DNA of 64,000 nt from an uncultured Porphyromonas sp. (GTDB lineage Bacteria; Bacteroidota; Bacteroidia; Bacteroidales; Porphyromonadaceae). The stretch spans positions 24,460-88,459 of the forward strand of contig NZ_CALHVI010000033.1 in NCBI RefSeq assembly GCF_938039215.1, read 5' to 3'. Positions 8,807 through 17,130 of the stretch are shown here, one piece after another. The notes beneath the pieces are model-generated. The model did no database searches and was not told the origin of the DNA. It worked only from the letters and a program-made list of their open reading frames with translations. Within the stretch, counting starts at the first letter, position 1, and each line of letters begins with the position of its first letter. The position numbers were made by a program, and so were the translations under genes.

Positions 8807-9475
8807 ATGACAAGAAGCTCTAAGACAGCGCTCCTGACGGGAGGGTTCGTCCTCCTACTGCTCCTAATAGACCAGGTGACCAAGATCTGGGTCAAGACTT
8901 CGATGGTCGAAGGGGAGATGCACCAGATCACCTCGTGGTTCAAGATCTACTTTGTCGAGAACGAAGGGATGGCCTATGGCATCACGTTTGGTAGCAAGCT
9001 CCTACTGACCCTCTTCCGCATCATCGCCATGGGGGCAGGTGCCTATTACCTAGGGCGACTGATCCAGATGGGGCGCTTCTCGCTGGGCTTCAGCCTCACC
9101 CTCGGGCTCGTCGTAGCTGGGGGGCTGGGCAATGTCATCGACTGTCTCTTCTACGGAGAGATCTTCACCTCTAGCCACGGGGCCGTAGCCCAACTCGTCC
9201 CTTGGGGCGAAGGCTACGGCACCTTCCTCCACGGTAAGGTCGTCGACATGCTTTACTTCCCACTCATCGAGACGACCTACCCTTCATGGAGTCCCATCTA
9301 CGCTGGAGAGCCCTTCATCTTCTTCAGCCCAATCTTCAACTTCGCTGACTCCTGTATCTCTGTGGGAGTAGCGCTCCTTCTACTCTGCTATCGGCATACC
9401 TTCTCTCAGGCGCTGGAGACACTCTTCCCTGGGAAGCAGTCGGACCAAGATGAAGCGTCCGAAGGTGACCGTTAG
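8807..9475 (+). CDS. lspA: Lipoprotein signal peptidase (signal peptidase II)
   Basis: LspA is an inner-membrane aspartyl protease that removes signal peptides from diacylated prolipoproteins just before the lipidated cysteine. The 222-residue protein has four hydrophobic segments. The two catalytic aspartates are expected at Asp147 (KVVDMLYFP) and Asp181 (FNFADSCISVG). The conserved GGLGNVIDCLFYG motif precedes them. It is longer than enterobacterial LspA (about 165 residues), mainly through an insertion between the catalytic motifs. It begins 12 bp after the DksA-like gene and is followed at once by a lipoprotein, a likely substrate. Confidence 0.95.
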   Translation: MTRSSKTALLTGGFVLLLLLIDQVTKIWVKTSMVEGEMHQITSWFKIYFVENEGMAYGITFGSKLLLTLFRIIAMGAGAYYLGRLIQMGRFSLGFSLTLGLVVAGGLGNVIDCLFYGEIFTSSHGAVAQLVPWGEGYGTFLHGKVVDMLYFPLIETTYPSWSPIYAGEPFIFFSPIFNFADSCISVGVALLLLCYRHTFSQALETLFPGKQSDQDEASEGDR

Positions 9476-9496
9476 CCCCCTCTACGATCAGCGCTC

Positions 9497-10384
9497 ATGT
9501 ATCACTATTGGAAGTCCTCCCGAGGCACTACTAGTGCCTCCCTGCTGGCACTACTGGTGCTTATCTTGACGCTCGGAGCATGCTCTGGACGCAAGGCTAA
9601 GTGGGAGAAGATCGACCTGAAGACGATGCAGCGCTTGATGCCCGAGATGCTCGTGGCGGAGGCTGCCTTCGCTCAGCGCTCTCTGGATGACAGCCTACGT
9701 GTCCTAGGCTACCAAGCGATCCTCAGCCGCTATGGCTATACCCTCGCCGACTGGGACAGTTCACTCGTCTGGTACGGTCAGCACCGCATCGAGGAGTATC
9801 GCAAGATCTACGAGTACGCCGCAGCCTCGTTGACTCCCCAGCAGAAGAGCCTCCGACAGCGCTCCGACAGCATCGATCGTCTTGAGATGAGACGAGGCGC
9901 ATGGAGGGCAGGGGCGCTTGACTCGGTGAACCTCCTCCGAGACAGCGTCGCCTACTATGCTCCAGGAAGCTATGTCGAGCGGAGCTTCACCTTAGAGCCA
10001 GGCTCCACTTACAACACCGGTACGGAGCTGCGCTTCCTCGTGCGTCTACACGGCTCTCGGGGGAAGTTCCCCGCAGGGAGCCTAGCGATGCAGATGCACC
10101 TCTACTACACCGACTCCACCCAGAGCGTGAAGACCCTCGGGCCGCTACAGTCTGGGCTCAATAGTCTCTCCATCACCATCCCCGAGGGCAAGATGATGCA
10201 CACGGCGATCGGTCTCCTCAGAGGGCGCTTCCCCCGAGCTAAGGGAAAGCTCTTCGTCGTAGACAGCTTCAGTGTTGTACGCTACTCGGGCGGATCCATC
10301 GCCGAGCCCCCTAGCACCTCCGACGAAGCACCTGCTGATGAGTTTACCGAGTCTCCCGAGATCGAGGAGCTCACGGATCGTTAG
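9497..10384 (+). CDS. DUF4296-type lipoprotein
   Basis: This 295-residue protein has a lipoprotein signal peptide with the lipobox LGAC (Cys29), followed by a DUF4296-like region at about residues 40-130 (MLVAEAAFAQRSLDD, YGYTLADWDSSLVWYG). The remainder resembles a beta-rich domain of unknown role. The function is unknown. It starts 21 bp after lspA. The signal-peptide coding region is built partly from two 23-bp-period palindromic units (9522-9560), the same kind of repeat that fills intergenic gaps elsewhere in the window, so this N-terminus may have been recruited from repeat DNA. Confidence 0.8.
   Translation: MYHYWKSSRGTTSASLLALLVLILTLGACSGRKAKWEKIDLKTMQRLMPEMLVAEAAFAQRSLDDSLRVLGYQAILSRYGYTLADWDSSLVWYGQHRIEEYRKIYEYAAASLTPQQKSLRQRSDSIDRLEMRRGAWRAGALDSVNLLRDSVAYYAPGSYVERSFTLEPGSTYNTGTELRFLVRLHGSRGKFPAGSLAMQMHLYYTDSTQSVKTLGPLQSGLNSLSITIPEGKMMHTAIGLLRGRFPRAKGKLFVVDSFSVVRYSGGSIAEPPSTSDEAPADEFTESPEIEELTDR
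9522..9560 (+). repeat. Two 23-bp-period palindrome units inside a coding region
   Basis: GAGGCACTACTAGTGCCTC (9522-9540) is a perfect 19-bp palindrome centred at 9531. GGCACTACTGGTGC (9547-9560) is centred at 9554, exactly 23 bp on. Both resemble the family B units found in intergenic arrays at 13626, 19115, 27687 and 46732. They encode residues ~9-22 of the lipoprotein signal peptide. Confidence 0.8.
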
Positions 10385-10394
10385 CCCCTCCCCG

Positions 10395-10685
10395 ATGGAC
10401 ACGACCCCTTCACCTCGCTATGCGAGTCACTACCTCCGCCTCGGGCGCTATATCGCTCGCTCGGTGCTCGTCGAAGAGCTGGGAGCGGGGCGCTATCGCT
10501 TAGCCCCCTTCTCTGCAGAGCTTGAGCGGACGATCTTCCTATCAGGGACACTGCGTCTGGAGTGCGCTTCTTGCCCCCTTCAAGCGGAGGAAGCTCCAGA
10601 GGAAGTCCCTTGGAGCTCGCTCCAGAGCCTCCTCGAAGAGCACGAAGGCTGGACACTCCAGCTACCTCGAGATCGAGGCTACTAA
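10395..10685 (+). CDS. Small conserved-looking protein of unknown function
   Basis: This 96-residue protein is not one I recognise. It has no signal peptide or membrane segment. The middle reads RYRLAPFSAELERTIFLSG and there is a CASC pair of cysteines. Start 10395 is chosen because it lies 10 bp after the lipoprotein stop, whereas the longest open frame would overlap that gene by over 100 bp. It ends 42 bp before gltX and is probably cotranscribed. Codon use looks like that of its neighbours, which is the main reason to call it. Confidence 0.6.
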   Translation: MDTTPSPRYASHYLRLGRYIARSVLVEELGAGRYRLAPFSAELERTIFLSGTLRLECASCPLQAEEAPEEVPWSSLQSLLEEHEGWTLQLPRDRGY

Positions 10686-10727
10686 GATCACTAAGGTTTC
10701 ACCATAATTCATATACCCTACCCCATC

Positions 10728-12251
10728 ATGTCAGATCGTAAAGTACGGGTTCGCTTTGCCCCCAGCCCCACGGGCGCCCTCCATATCGGAGGCGTACGGA
10801 CGGCTCTATATAACTACCTTTTCGCCAAGGCACATGGCGGTGAGCTCCTCCTCCGAATAGAGGATACAGACAGTCAACGCTTCGTGCCTGGTGCTGAGGC
10901 CTACATCATAGAAGCTCTTCAGTGGCTTGGTATTCACTTCGACGAAGGTGTAAGCTACGGGGGAGACTGCGGCCCCTATCGTCAGAGCGAACGTAGAGAT
11001 ATCTACCGCAAGTACGTACAGCAGCTCCTCGATGCTGGTCGTGCCTACATCGCCTTCGACACGCCCGAAGAGCTGGAGGAGAAGCGCAAGACGATCCCCA
11101 ACTTCCAGTACGATGCTACTACCCGTGGCTCGATGCGCAACTCCCTCGTCCTCTCCAAGGAGGAGGTCGATGCCCTCATAGCACAGGGGACACAGTATGT
11201 CGTCCGCTTCCTCGTCACCCCGAACATCGAAGTCGAGGTCGATGATATGATACGTGGACGCGTGTCCTTCAACAGCTCCGTCCTCGACGACAAAGTACTC
11301 TACAAGAGTGCTGACGACTTGCCCACCTATCACTTAGCTAATATCGTCGACGACCACCTCATGGACATCTCCCATGTCATTCGTGGGGAAGAGTGGCTCC
11401 CAAGTGCACCGCTCCATGTCCTGCTGTACGAAGCCTTCGGCTGGAGAGACACCATGCCTCGCTTCGCCCACCTCGCCCTGCTCCTCAAGCCCGAAGGCAA
11501 TGGTAAGCTCAGCAAGCGAGACGGCGATCGTCTAGGCTTCCCCGTCTTCCCCCTCCGCTGGGTTGACCCTAAGACTTCGGAAGTCTCCTCGGGCTACCGT
11601 GAGAGTGGCTACCTGCCTGAAGCGGTGGTCAACTTCGTAGCGCTCCTAGGCTGGAACCCCGGCAACGAGCACGAAGAAGTCATGTCAATGGACGACCTCA
11701 TCCAGTACTTCCGCATCGAGAAGTGCAGTAAGGCTGGGGCGAAGTTCGACTACGAAAAGGGGAAGTGGTTCAACCACCACTACATCCAAGTCTCCGACGA
11801 CAAGCGCCTAGCAGAGCTCCTTCGTCCTCAGCTGGAGGCTAAGGGCATCGCCTACAACGAGAGCTATGTCGCTCAGGCCATCGCCCTCGTGAAGGAGCGT
11901 GCCCAGACCCTCGTAGAGCTCGAGGAACAGATCGATTACTTCTTCACCGCTCCTACCAGCTACGATGAGAAGACCGTGAAGAAGCGCTGGAAGGACGACA
12001 GTTCTGCTCAGCTGACCGAACTGATGGCGCTGCTGGAGACCCAGAGCGAAGAGCTCCCCAGCGAAGCTACCGAGACCGTCGTCAAAGCTTGGATCGAGGA
12101 GAAGGGCTACGGTCTTGGGGCGGTGATGAACTGCCTTCGCCTCGCTCTCGTCGGGGCGGCAAAGGGGCCACACCTCTTCGACATCACCGCACTGCTCGGA
12201 CGTAGCGAGACGCTCAGTCGCCTCCGCCGAGCCATCGAAGTCTTGGGCTAA
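10728..12251 (+). CDS. gltX: Glutamyl-tRNA synthetase
   Basis: GltX attaches glutamate to tRNA-Glu. The 507-residue protein has the usual length. The class Ib signatures are clear: RFAPSPTGALHIGG with HIGG at residues 19-22, and KLSKR at 260-264 in the KMSKS position. The C-terminal anticodon-binding helices follow. It lies between the small unknown gene and waaA on the same strand and is probably part of the ileS run. No discriminating feature for a tRNA-Gln charging role was examined. Confidence 0.96.
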   Translation: MSDRKVRVRFAPSPTGALHIGGVRTALYNYLFAKAHGGELLLRIEDTDSQRFVPGAEAYIIEALQWLGIHFDEGVSYGGDCGPYRQSERRDIYRKYVQQLLDAGRAYIAFDTPEELEEKRKTIPNFQYDATTRGSMRNSLVLSKEEVDALIAQGTQYVVRFLVTPNIEVEVDDMIRGRVSFNSSVLDDKVLYKSADDLPTYHLANIVDDHLMDISHVIRGEEWLPSAPLHVLLYEAFGWRDTMPRFAHLALLLKPEGNGKLSKRDGDRLGFPVFPLRWVDPKTSEVSSGYRESGYLPEAVVNFVALLGWNPGNEHEEVMSMDDLIQYFRIEKCSKAGAKFDYEKGKWFNHHYIQVSDDKRLAELLRPQLEAKGIAYNESYVAQAIALVKERAQTLVELEEQIDYFFTAPTSYDEKTVKKRWKDDSSAQLTELMALLETQSEELPSEATETVVKAWIEEKGYGLGAVMNCLRLALVGAAKGPHLFDITALLGRSETLSRLRRAIEVLG

Positions 12252-12271
12252 TATCCCTCGAGACCGACTAC

Positions 12272-13504
12272 ATGAATCCTCTATATAGCTTAGCAGGGAT
12301 AGTCGCTTCGGCAGGGCTGCATCTAGCTGCCTGCTTCCATGACAAAGCTCGGCTCATCGTCCGAGGACGCAAGGAGACCCCCGAGCGACTACGCCGTCTC
12401 GAGAAGGGACGGCGGGTCGTGTGGTTCCATGCCTCTTCGCTGGGGGAGTTTGAGCAAGGTCGCCCGCTGATGGAGGCTTGGCGACAGGCTCACCCCGACT
12501 GGCAGATCCTGCTCTCCTTCTTCAGTCCCTCGGGCTACACGGTACGCCACGACTACGCAGGAGCGGATGTCGTCGTCTACCTGCCCTCTGACCGAGAGCC
12601 CTCGGTGAGTCGCTTCCTGCGCCTTGCTCGCCCCGATGTCGCTATCTTCATCAAGTACGACTTCTGGCCGACGATGCTCTGGGAGCTCGCCCGACGAGAT
12701 GTGCCTACCTACCTCGTCTCTGCCATCTTCCGAGAAGACCAGCTCTTCTTCCGCTGGTACGGGGGCTGGTACCTGAGACTGCTCAAGCTCTTCCGCCACC
12801 TCTATGTGCAGGACAAGGCTTCGGAGGAGCTCCTCCGAAGGCATGGGGTCACCGAGGTCAGCGTCACGGGAGATACACGCTTCGACCGTGTCGAGGCTAT
12901 TGCCAAGGCAGCGAAGGAGATCCCCGAAGTAGCAGCGCTTGACCGAGGTCGGCTCCTCATCGCAGGGAGTACTTGGCCCGAAGACGAAGCGATCCTGATC
13001 CCTTACTTCAACCAAGCTAAGGACGACTTCACCCTCGTACTCGCTCCGCATGAGATCCACGAGGAGCACCTTCGCTCGATCGAGGCTCAGCTCACCCGCC
13101 CTGCCGTACGGCTCTCCCAGTGTAAGGCAGGCGAGCCCCTTCCCGAAGGAACGGCCTGCATCATCATCGATAGCTTTGGTCTACTCTCCTCCGTCTACCG
13201 CTACGGCACTTGGGCCTATGTCGGTGGTGGCTTCGGCAAGAGCGTGCACAATACGCTGGAGGCCGCCGTCTACGGCATCCCCGTCTTCTTCGGTCCCGAG
13301 ATCCACAAGCACAGAGAAGTGCGAGAACTCGTAGCTCGCTCTTCGGGCTTCGTCCTGCATGATCAAGCAGAGCTAGCACAGCTCCTAGACCGCTTCTCTT
13401 CGCCCGAGGAATGTCAAGCACTCCGCAAGCGTACCGAGGCCTACTTTGCCGAGGAGCGAGGGGCGACAGAAGCCATCCTCTCCGACCTCTTCCCCAAGGA
13501 CTAA
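12272..13504 (+). CDS. waaA: 3-deoxy-D-manno-octulosonic acid (Kdo) transferase
   Basis: WaaA (KdtA) transfers Kdo from CMP-Kdo to the lipid A precursor at the inner face of the inner membrane, an essential step in lipopolysaccharide core assembly. The 410-residue protein has an N-terminal membrane anchor, then the GT-B fold. The acceptor-side motif VVWFHASSLGEFEQGRPL carries the expected catalytic Glu59. The C-terminal nucleotide-sugar half includes AGSTWPEDEAIL and AYVGGGFGKSVHNTLEAAVYG. It follows gltX by 20 bp and is followed by a strong terminator. Confidence 0.95.
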   Translation: MNPLYSLAGIVASAGLHLAACFHDKARLIVRGRKETPERLRRLEKGRRVVWFHASSLGEFEQGRPLMEAWRQAHPDWQILLSFFSPSGYTVRHDYAGADVVVYLPSDREPSVSRFLRLARPDVAIFIKYDFWPTMLWELARRDVPTYLVSAIFREDQLFFRWYGGWYLRLLKLFRHLYVQDKASEELLRRHGVTEVSVTGDTRFDRVEAIAKAAKEIPEVAALDRGRLLIAGSTWPEDEAILIPYFNQAKDDFTLVLAPHEIHEEHLRSIEAQLTRPAVRLSQCKAGEPLPEGTACIIIDSFGLLSSVYRYGTWAYVGGGFGKSVHNTLEAAVYGIPVFFGPEIHKHREVRELVARSSGFVLHDQAELAQLLDRFSSPEECQALRKRTEAYFAEERGATEAILSDLFPKD

Positions 13505-13531
13505 GCAGGGGCACTTCCGACACATTCACAG

Positions 13532-13567
13532 ACGAGCCTCCGAGGGTAACTACTCTCGGAGGCTCGT
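13532..13567 (+). terminator. Terminator after waaA
   Basis: A 13-bp perfect stem (ACGAGCCTCCGAG with CTCGGAGGCTCGT) encloses a 10-nt loop, and the sequence after it is T-rich (TTGCATTTA). It closes the ileS-waaA gene run. Confidence 0.75.
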
Positions 13568-13625
13568 TGCATTTAGGGAGAAGCACTCCCAGCACGTACA
13601 AGCCAAGGGAAACAGCGCTTGCTAA

Positions 13626-13782
13626 TAAGAAGCAGTAGTAGCTCTAGACAAGGAGCGATAGCAGCTGCAGGCAGGCAACAGTAGTGCCTCCTCCGAGGTA
13701 ATAGTAGCGCCTCCTCCGAGGCAGCAATAGTACTTCTCGGGTGGAAATAATTAGGCTTGTCAGCTGGGAGCAATCCCCCCGA
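13626..13782. repeat. 23-bp-period palindrome array, family B (waaA to amidinotransferase gap)
   Basis: The 595-bp gap 13505-14098 contains at least five units starting at 13626, 13649, 13672, 13695 and 13718. The best are CAGGCAACAGTAGTGCCTC, GAGGTAATAGTAGCGCCTC and GAGGCAGCAATAGTACTTC, separated by 4-bp linkers. A decayed palindrome GGGAGCAATCCC near 13771 is about one step beyond. Apart from the terminator at 13532 and a promoter at 14044, I see nothing else in this gap; a 66-codon frame at 13757 has no gene-like features. Confidence 0.75.
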
Positions 13783-14043
13783 GGAGCTCGTCCTTCAGCC
13801 TCTGGAGATCGGGGACACTAAGGCCTCGGAGCTAGGAGCTAGGATCATCGTAGACAAGGCCAAGGCGAATAAACAACGAACCATCCCAGCAACCTTAATT
13901 GCCTTGCTCTTAGCCCTTCGCACCCCGAAGCAAGCAGACCTTCTACCCCTTCGTTAGCCTAGCCCTCGAGCCCGAACAAGTGTACCTCCTTCCCTTGGGC
14001 AAGAAAGGCTCGCTTCCTTAGCCAGAAAGCAAAAGAGAATGCT

Positions 14044-14051
14044 TATATTTG
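14044..14051 (+). promoter_or_regulatory. Bacteroidota-type -7 promoter box
   Basis: TATATTTG matches TAnnTTTG and lies 48 bp before the ATG at 14099. Confidence 0.55.
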
Positions 14052-14098
14052 TCCTAAAGGGATGACTTCAGTTCATCCGAAATCATATCTGTCCTCTT

Positions 14099-15025
14099 AT
14101 GGAACGAATCTTTCCCCATGTAACCAACGAGACGGCTCGACTGAAAGCCGTCGTCTTGGGTCTGCCCGATAGCCTAGGCCCAGTACCTACCCTCGAAGAG
14201 ACTTACGACGCTAAGAGCTATGAAGCTGTCCAGCGGGGTGTCTTCCCCCGAGAAGAAGATGTCCGCCACGAGATGCAGTGCGTCCTAGATGTACTCCACA
14301 GCTATGGTGTCCACGTACTACGCCCTGCACCCCTTCAGGACTACAATCAGGTCTTCGCTCGTGATGTCGCCTTCACCATCGATGACACACTATTCATCTC
14401 CAACCTAATCCCCGACCGTGAACGGGAGACCGAAGCCTTCGCTAGCTCGATCTTCCCACTGATTGATCCTGCACATATTGAGCGCTTGCCCGAGGCCGTA
14501 CATACCGAGGGCGGAGACATCCTGCTCTACGATGATATCCTCTTCGTGGGGGCTTATTTCGGAGAAGACTATTCCAGCTTCAAGACAGCCCGCACGAACC
14601 GCTACGCCATTGACTTCTTCCGTGAACGCTTCCCCCATAAGCGCATTGTCCCCATTGAGCTGAAGAAGCATGACCACGAGCCTGCTAAGTCAGTACTCCA
14701 TCTGGACTGTGCCTTCCAGCCCGTGAGCCGTGGACGAGCCATCATCTATCGTGAAGGCTTCCTCAATGCCCATGACGTAGCTCTGGTAGAAGAGATCTTC
14801 GGCCGAGATAACCTCTTCGGTGTCACCCCCGAAGAAGCCTACCACATGAGCACCAATGTCGTCTCGCTCTCGCCCGAAGCGCTCATCAGCGACAAGCACT
14901 TTGTCCGCCTCAATGCCTTCCTGCGTGATGAGTGGGGCATGACGGTAGAAGAAGTGCCCTATCAAGAGATCTCCAAGATGGGCGGTCTCCTGCGCTGCTC
15001 GACGATGCCGCTGATACGCGAGTAA
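14099..15025 (+). CDS. Amidinotransferase / dimethylarginine hydrolase superfamily enzyme
   Basis: This is a guanidino-group-modifying enzyme (pentein fold), the superfamily of arginine deiminase, DDAH and amidinotransferases. The 308-residue protein carries the expected catalytic set: FARDVAF near residue 87, Glu137 and Asp140 in HTEGGDIL, His201 with Asp203 in SVLHLDCAFQPV, and Cys300 in GGLLRCSTMPL. There is no signal peptide, so it is cytosolic and distinct from the secreted peptidylarginine deiminase of P. gingivalis. The substrate cannot be told from sequence; hydrolysis of arginine or methylated arginine is a reasonable guess. It is a single-gene unit with its own promoter and terminator. 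Confidence 0.85.
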   Translation: MERIFPHVTNETARLKAVVLGLPDSLGPVPTLEETYDAKSYEAVQRGVFPREEDVRHEMQCVLDVLHSYGVHVLRPAPLQDYNQVFARDVAFTIDDTLFISNLIPDRERETEAFASSIFPLIDPAHIERLPEAVHTEGGDILLYDDILFVGAYFGEDYSSFKTARTNRYAIDFFRERFPHKRIVPIELKKHDHEPAKSVLHLDCAFQPVSRGRAIIYREGFLNAHDVALVEEIFGRDNLFGVTPEEAYHMSTNVVSLSPEALISDKHFVRLNAFLRDEWGMTVEEVPYQEISKMGGLLRCSTMPLIRE

Positions 15026-15073
15026 GCGAGGCGAAAGCATCCGCACACCCTAGAGGATGACACTCGCATCCCC

Positions 15074-15253
15074 CAAGTGGTAGTGCATCAAGATCCGAGG
15101 CGGTGCTGAGCGAAGGGCCGAGGCGGTGCTAGTCGAATGACTAAAGAACTACGATCCGAGCCTGCCAAGCACTACTGCTCAAGCTCCTCCAGCGCTCCAG
15201 CTCAAATACTTCGAGTGCTCCTGCTCAAATACCTCCAGCGATAGGGCTTAAAT
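15074..15253. repeat. Degenerate 23-bp-period array of eight units
   Basis: Units of 19 bp plus 4-bp linkers start at 15074, 15097, 15120, 15143, 15166, 15189, 15212 and 15235. Units at 15097 and 15120 share GAGGCGGTGCT; those at 15189, 15212 and 15235 share the frame CnAGnGnT...GCTnAAAT. GCTCAA recurs at 15177, 15200 and 15223. The array fills the space between the amidinotransferase stop and its terminator. Confidence 0.75.
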
Positions 15254-15262
15254 AAACGAATT

Positions 15263-15301
15263 GGGCGAGGTCAGCGACACCTAGTGTCACTGACCTCGCC
15301 C
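15263..15301 (+). terminator. Terminator of the amidinotransferase gene
   Basis: GGGCGAGGTCAG..GACAC pairs with GTGTC..CTGACCTCGCCC across a 3-nt loop, giving 17 of 18 paired positions. TTTCATTT follows. Confidence 0.75.
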
Positions 15302-15314
15302 TTTCATTTCCCCT

Positions 15315-15368
15315 AAAAAGTGATCCACCCTAGCTCATCTCCCTCAGAGGGAGAAGCTAGGGTGGATC
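15315..15368 (-). terminator. Terminator of the acetate CoA-transferase gene
   Basis: GATCCACCCTAGCT (15322-15335) pairs with AGCTAGGGTGGATC (15355-15368), with an inner CTCCCTC/GAGGGAG stem. On the minus strand the stem is followed by a T5 run (15315-15319). Confidence 0.75.
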
Positions 15369-15380
15369 GTTTGTTTGTGG

Positions 15381-15496
15381 CTTAGTCCTGCAACTGTCGG
15401 AGGCTTAGCTCACGCTCGTCGGAGGCTTTGTTCCAGACTTACTGAAGCCTTAGCCTTGGACTTACAGCGGACTTAGCACCGAGATGGAGGACTTAG
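15381..15496. repeat. Degenerate ~23-bp tandem repeat running into a stop codon
   Basis: The string CTTAG (once CTTTG) recurs at 15381, 15404, 15426, 15449, 15472 and 15492, with steps of 23, 22, 23, 23 and 20 bp. The unit also shares GTCGGAGG. The last CTTAG covers the TAA stop codon of the CoA-transferase gene (minus strand), so the array abuts or includes the gene end. Confidence 0.7.
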
Positions 15497-16992
15497 TCCT
15501 TCTTGTACTTCGCCCAGTCTACATTGCGCATGTCGCCAGAAGTAGCGATCTCACGGTGGAAGGCGAAGCAAGCATCTAGATTCTGTGGGGTCTGTCCCTT
15601 GACACCAAGCTCGAGGTAATCACGGAGGAGCTGCTTGTAGTCAGGGTGGACACACTTCTCAATGATCTCCTCAGCACGCTGGCGAGGGCTCTTGCCTCTC
15701 AAGTCGGCGATACCATACTCCGTAATGATGATCTTCACCGAGTGCTCACTGTGGTCGAGGTGGGAGACCATAGGCACGAAGGCTGAGATCTTACCGTCCT
15801 TCGCCGTGGAGGGCGTAGTGAAGATGGAGAGGTAGCCATTACGGGCGAAGTCACCCGATCCCCCGATCCCGTTCATCATACGAGTACCGTTGACGTGGGT
15901 GGAGTTGATGTTACCGAAGATATCCGCTTCAAGTGCCGTGTTGATGGTGATGACACCGAGACGACGGACGATCTCAGGGTTGTTGGAGTATTCCTGAGGA
16001 CGTAGCAGCAGCTTGTCCTTGAAGAAGTCAAGGTTGCCGTAGATATCCTGGATCACGGGGCGAGTCACCGAGAGCGAGCAGCCGCTGGCGAACTTGACAC
16101 GACCCTTCTTCATCAACTCGATCACCGCATCCTGGATCACTTCTGTATAGATCTCGAAAGCAGGGATCTGCTTGTTGTCTCCGAGTGCTCCGAGCACGGC
16201 ATTAGCGACGTTACCGACACCGCTCTGCAAGGGGAGGAATTCCTTAGGCAAGCGTCCTGCCTCCATCTCGGAGACGAGGAACTTAGCTACGTTGTCCCCG
16301 ATGGCCTTCGTCACATCATCCAGTGGAGCGAAGGCACCTTCGTCATTAGGTTCGCTCGTGTGGACTACCCCTACGATCTTCTTAGGATCTACTTGGATGA
16401 AGGGCTGACCGACACGGTCGCTAGGAGCGTAGACAGGCATGTCACGGCGGTGAGGAGGATCTAGTGGCTCTGCGAGGTCATGCATACCACGGATCTCCTT
16501 GGGGTGCTTATCATTGAGCTCGACGATAATCTTGTCGGCAAGGCGGCAGATAGTGGGAAGGATACCCACTCCCGAGGTAGGTACGATCTGGCCATCCTCG
16601 GTGACGTCGGCGGCTTCGACTATCGCCACATCGATCTTGCCAAGGAAGCCGTAACGGAGTTCCTGAGCCAGCATCGAGAGGTGCATATCGAAGTAAGGAT
16701 TGGTCCCTGCATTGATCCCCGTACGCATGTCCTTGTTGGACTGGTAAGGCGTGCGGAACTTCACTGCTTCGGCACGAGCAAGAGCGCCATCAAGGCGATC
16801 CCCTGTGCTCGCACCCGTGAACATCCCTATCTTGAAGGGACGACCAGCAGCGTGCTCTGCTTCGGCACGCTTAGCGATAGCCCCTGGGACTACCTTGGGA
16901 CAACCAGCGGGGGTAAAACCGCTAAAGCCGACATTGTCATCGTGCTGCACGATGGCAGCTGCTTCGTCAGCTGTGATAAACTTCAAAGCCAT
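15493..16992 (-). CDS. Acetyl-CoA hydrolase/transferase (succinyl-CoA:acetate or propionyl-CoA:succinate CoA-transferase type)
   Basis: Enzymes of this family move CoA between acetate, succinate, propionate or butyrate during fermentation. The 499-residue protein has the Cat1-type length. It shows NVGFSGFTPAGCPKVVP near the N-terminus, FTGASTGDRLDGALARA near residue 60, the likely catalytic Glu284 in FEIYTEVIQD, and GIGGSGDFARNGYLSIF near residue 380. In an asaccharolytic or amino-acid-fermenting anaerobe it would serve acetate, propionate or butyrate formation; the exact substrate pair is not decidable here. It has its own terminator, and no gene lies close upstream. Confidence 0.9.
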   Translation of the reverse strand: MALKFITADEAAAIVQHDDNVGFSGFTPAGCPKVVPGAIAKRAEAEHAAGRPFKIGMFTGASTGDRLDGALARAEAVKFRTPYQSNKDMRTGINAGTNPYFDMHLSMLAQELRYGFLGKIDVAIVEAADVTEDGQIVPTSGVGILPTICRLADKIIVELNDKHPKEIRGMHDLAEPLDPPHRRDMPVYAPSDRVGQPFIQVDPKKIVGVVHTSEPNDEGAFAPLDDVTKAIGDNVAKFLVSEMEAGRLPKEFLPLQSGVGNVANAVLGALGDNKQIPAFEIYTEVIQDAVIELMKKGRVKFASGCSLSVTRPVIQDIYGNLDFFKDKLLLRPQEYSNNPEIVRRLGVITINTALEADIFGNINSTHVNGTRMMNGIGGSGDFARNGYLSIFTTPSTAKDGKISAFVPMVSHLDHSEHSVKIIITEYGIADLRGKSPRQRAEEIIEKCVHPDYKQLLRDYLELGVKGQTPQNLDACFAFHREIATSGDMRNVDWAKYKKD

Positions 16993-17130
16993 AATTCTCT
17001 ATGTCTATAGTGTGTGCTATTAGTTATCGCTAGGAGGGGTAGGAGGAGGGTGCTGAAGCTAAGGCGCACGAGGGCTCCCCGCCAGCTGGCTCCTAAGACC
17101 TATCCTAAGGCAAATTTAGGCATTATTTAG

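Noticed and set aside
13757..13957. Possible 66-codon gene
   Set aside because: No ribosome-binding site, family resemblance or typical codon pattern; it begins in a decayed palindrome array.
13505..14098. tRNA or small-RNA gene in the largest intergenic gap
   Set aside because: No cloverleaf, TTCGA arm or CCA end was seen in this gap or in the other gaps longer than 300 bp.
15074..15253. CRISPR array interpretation of the 23-bp-period repeats
   Set aside because: The whole 23-bp unit is repeat-like with only 4-6-bp linkers, so there is no room for unique spacers.
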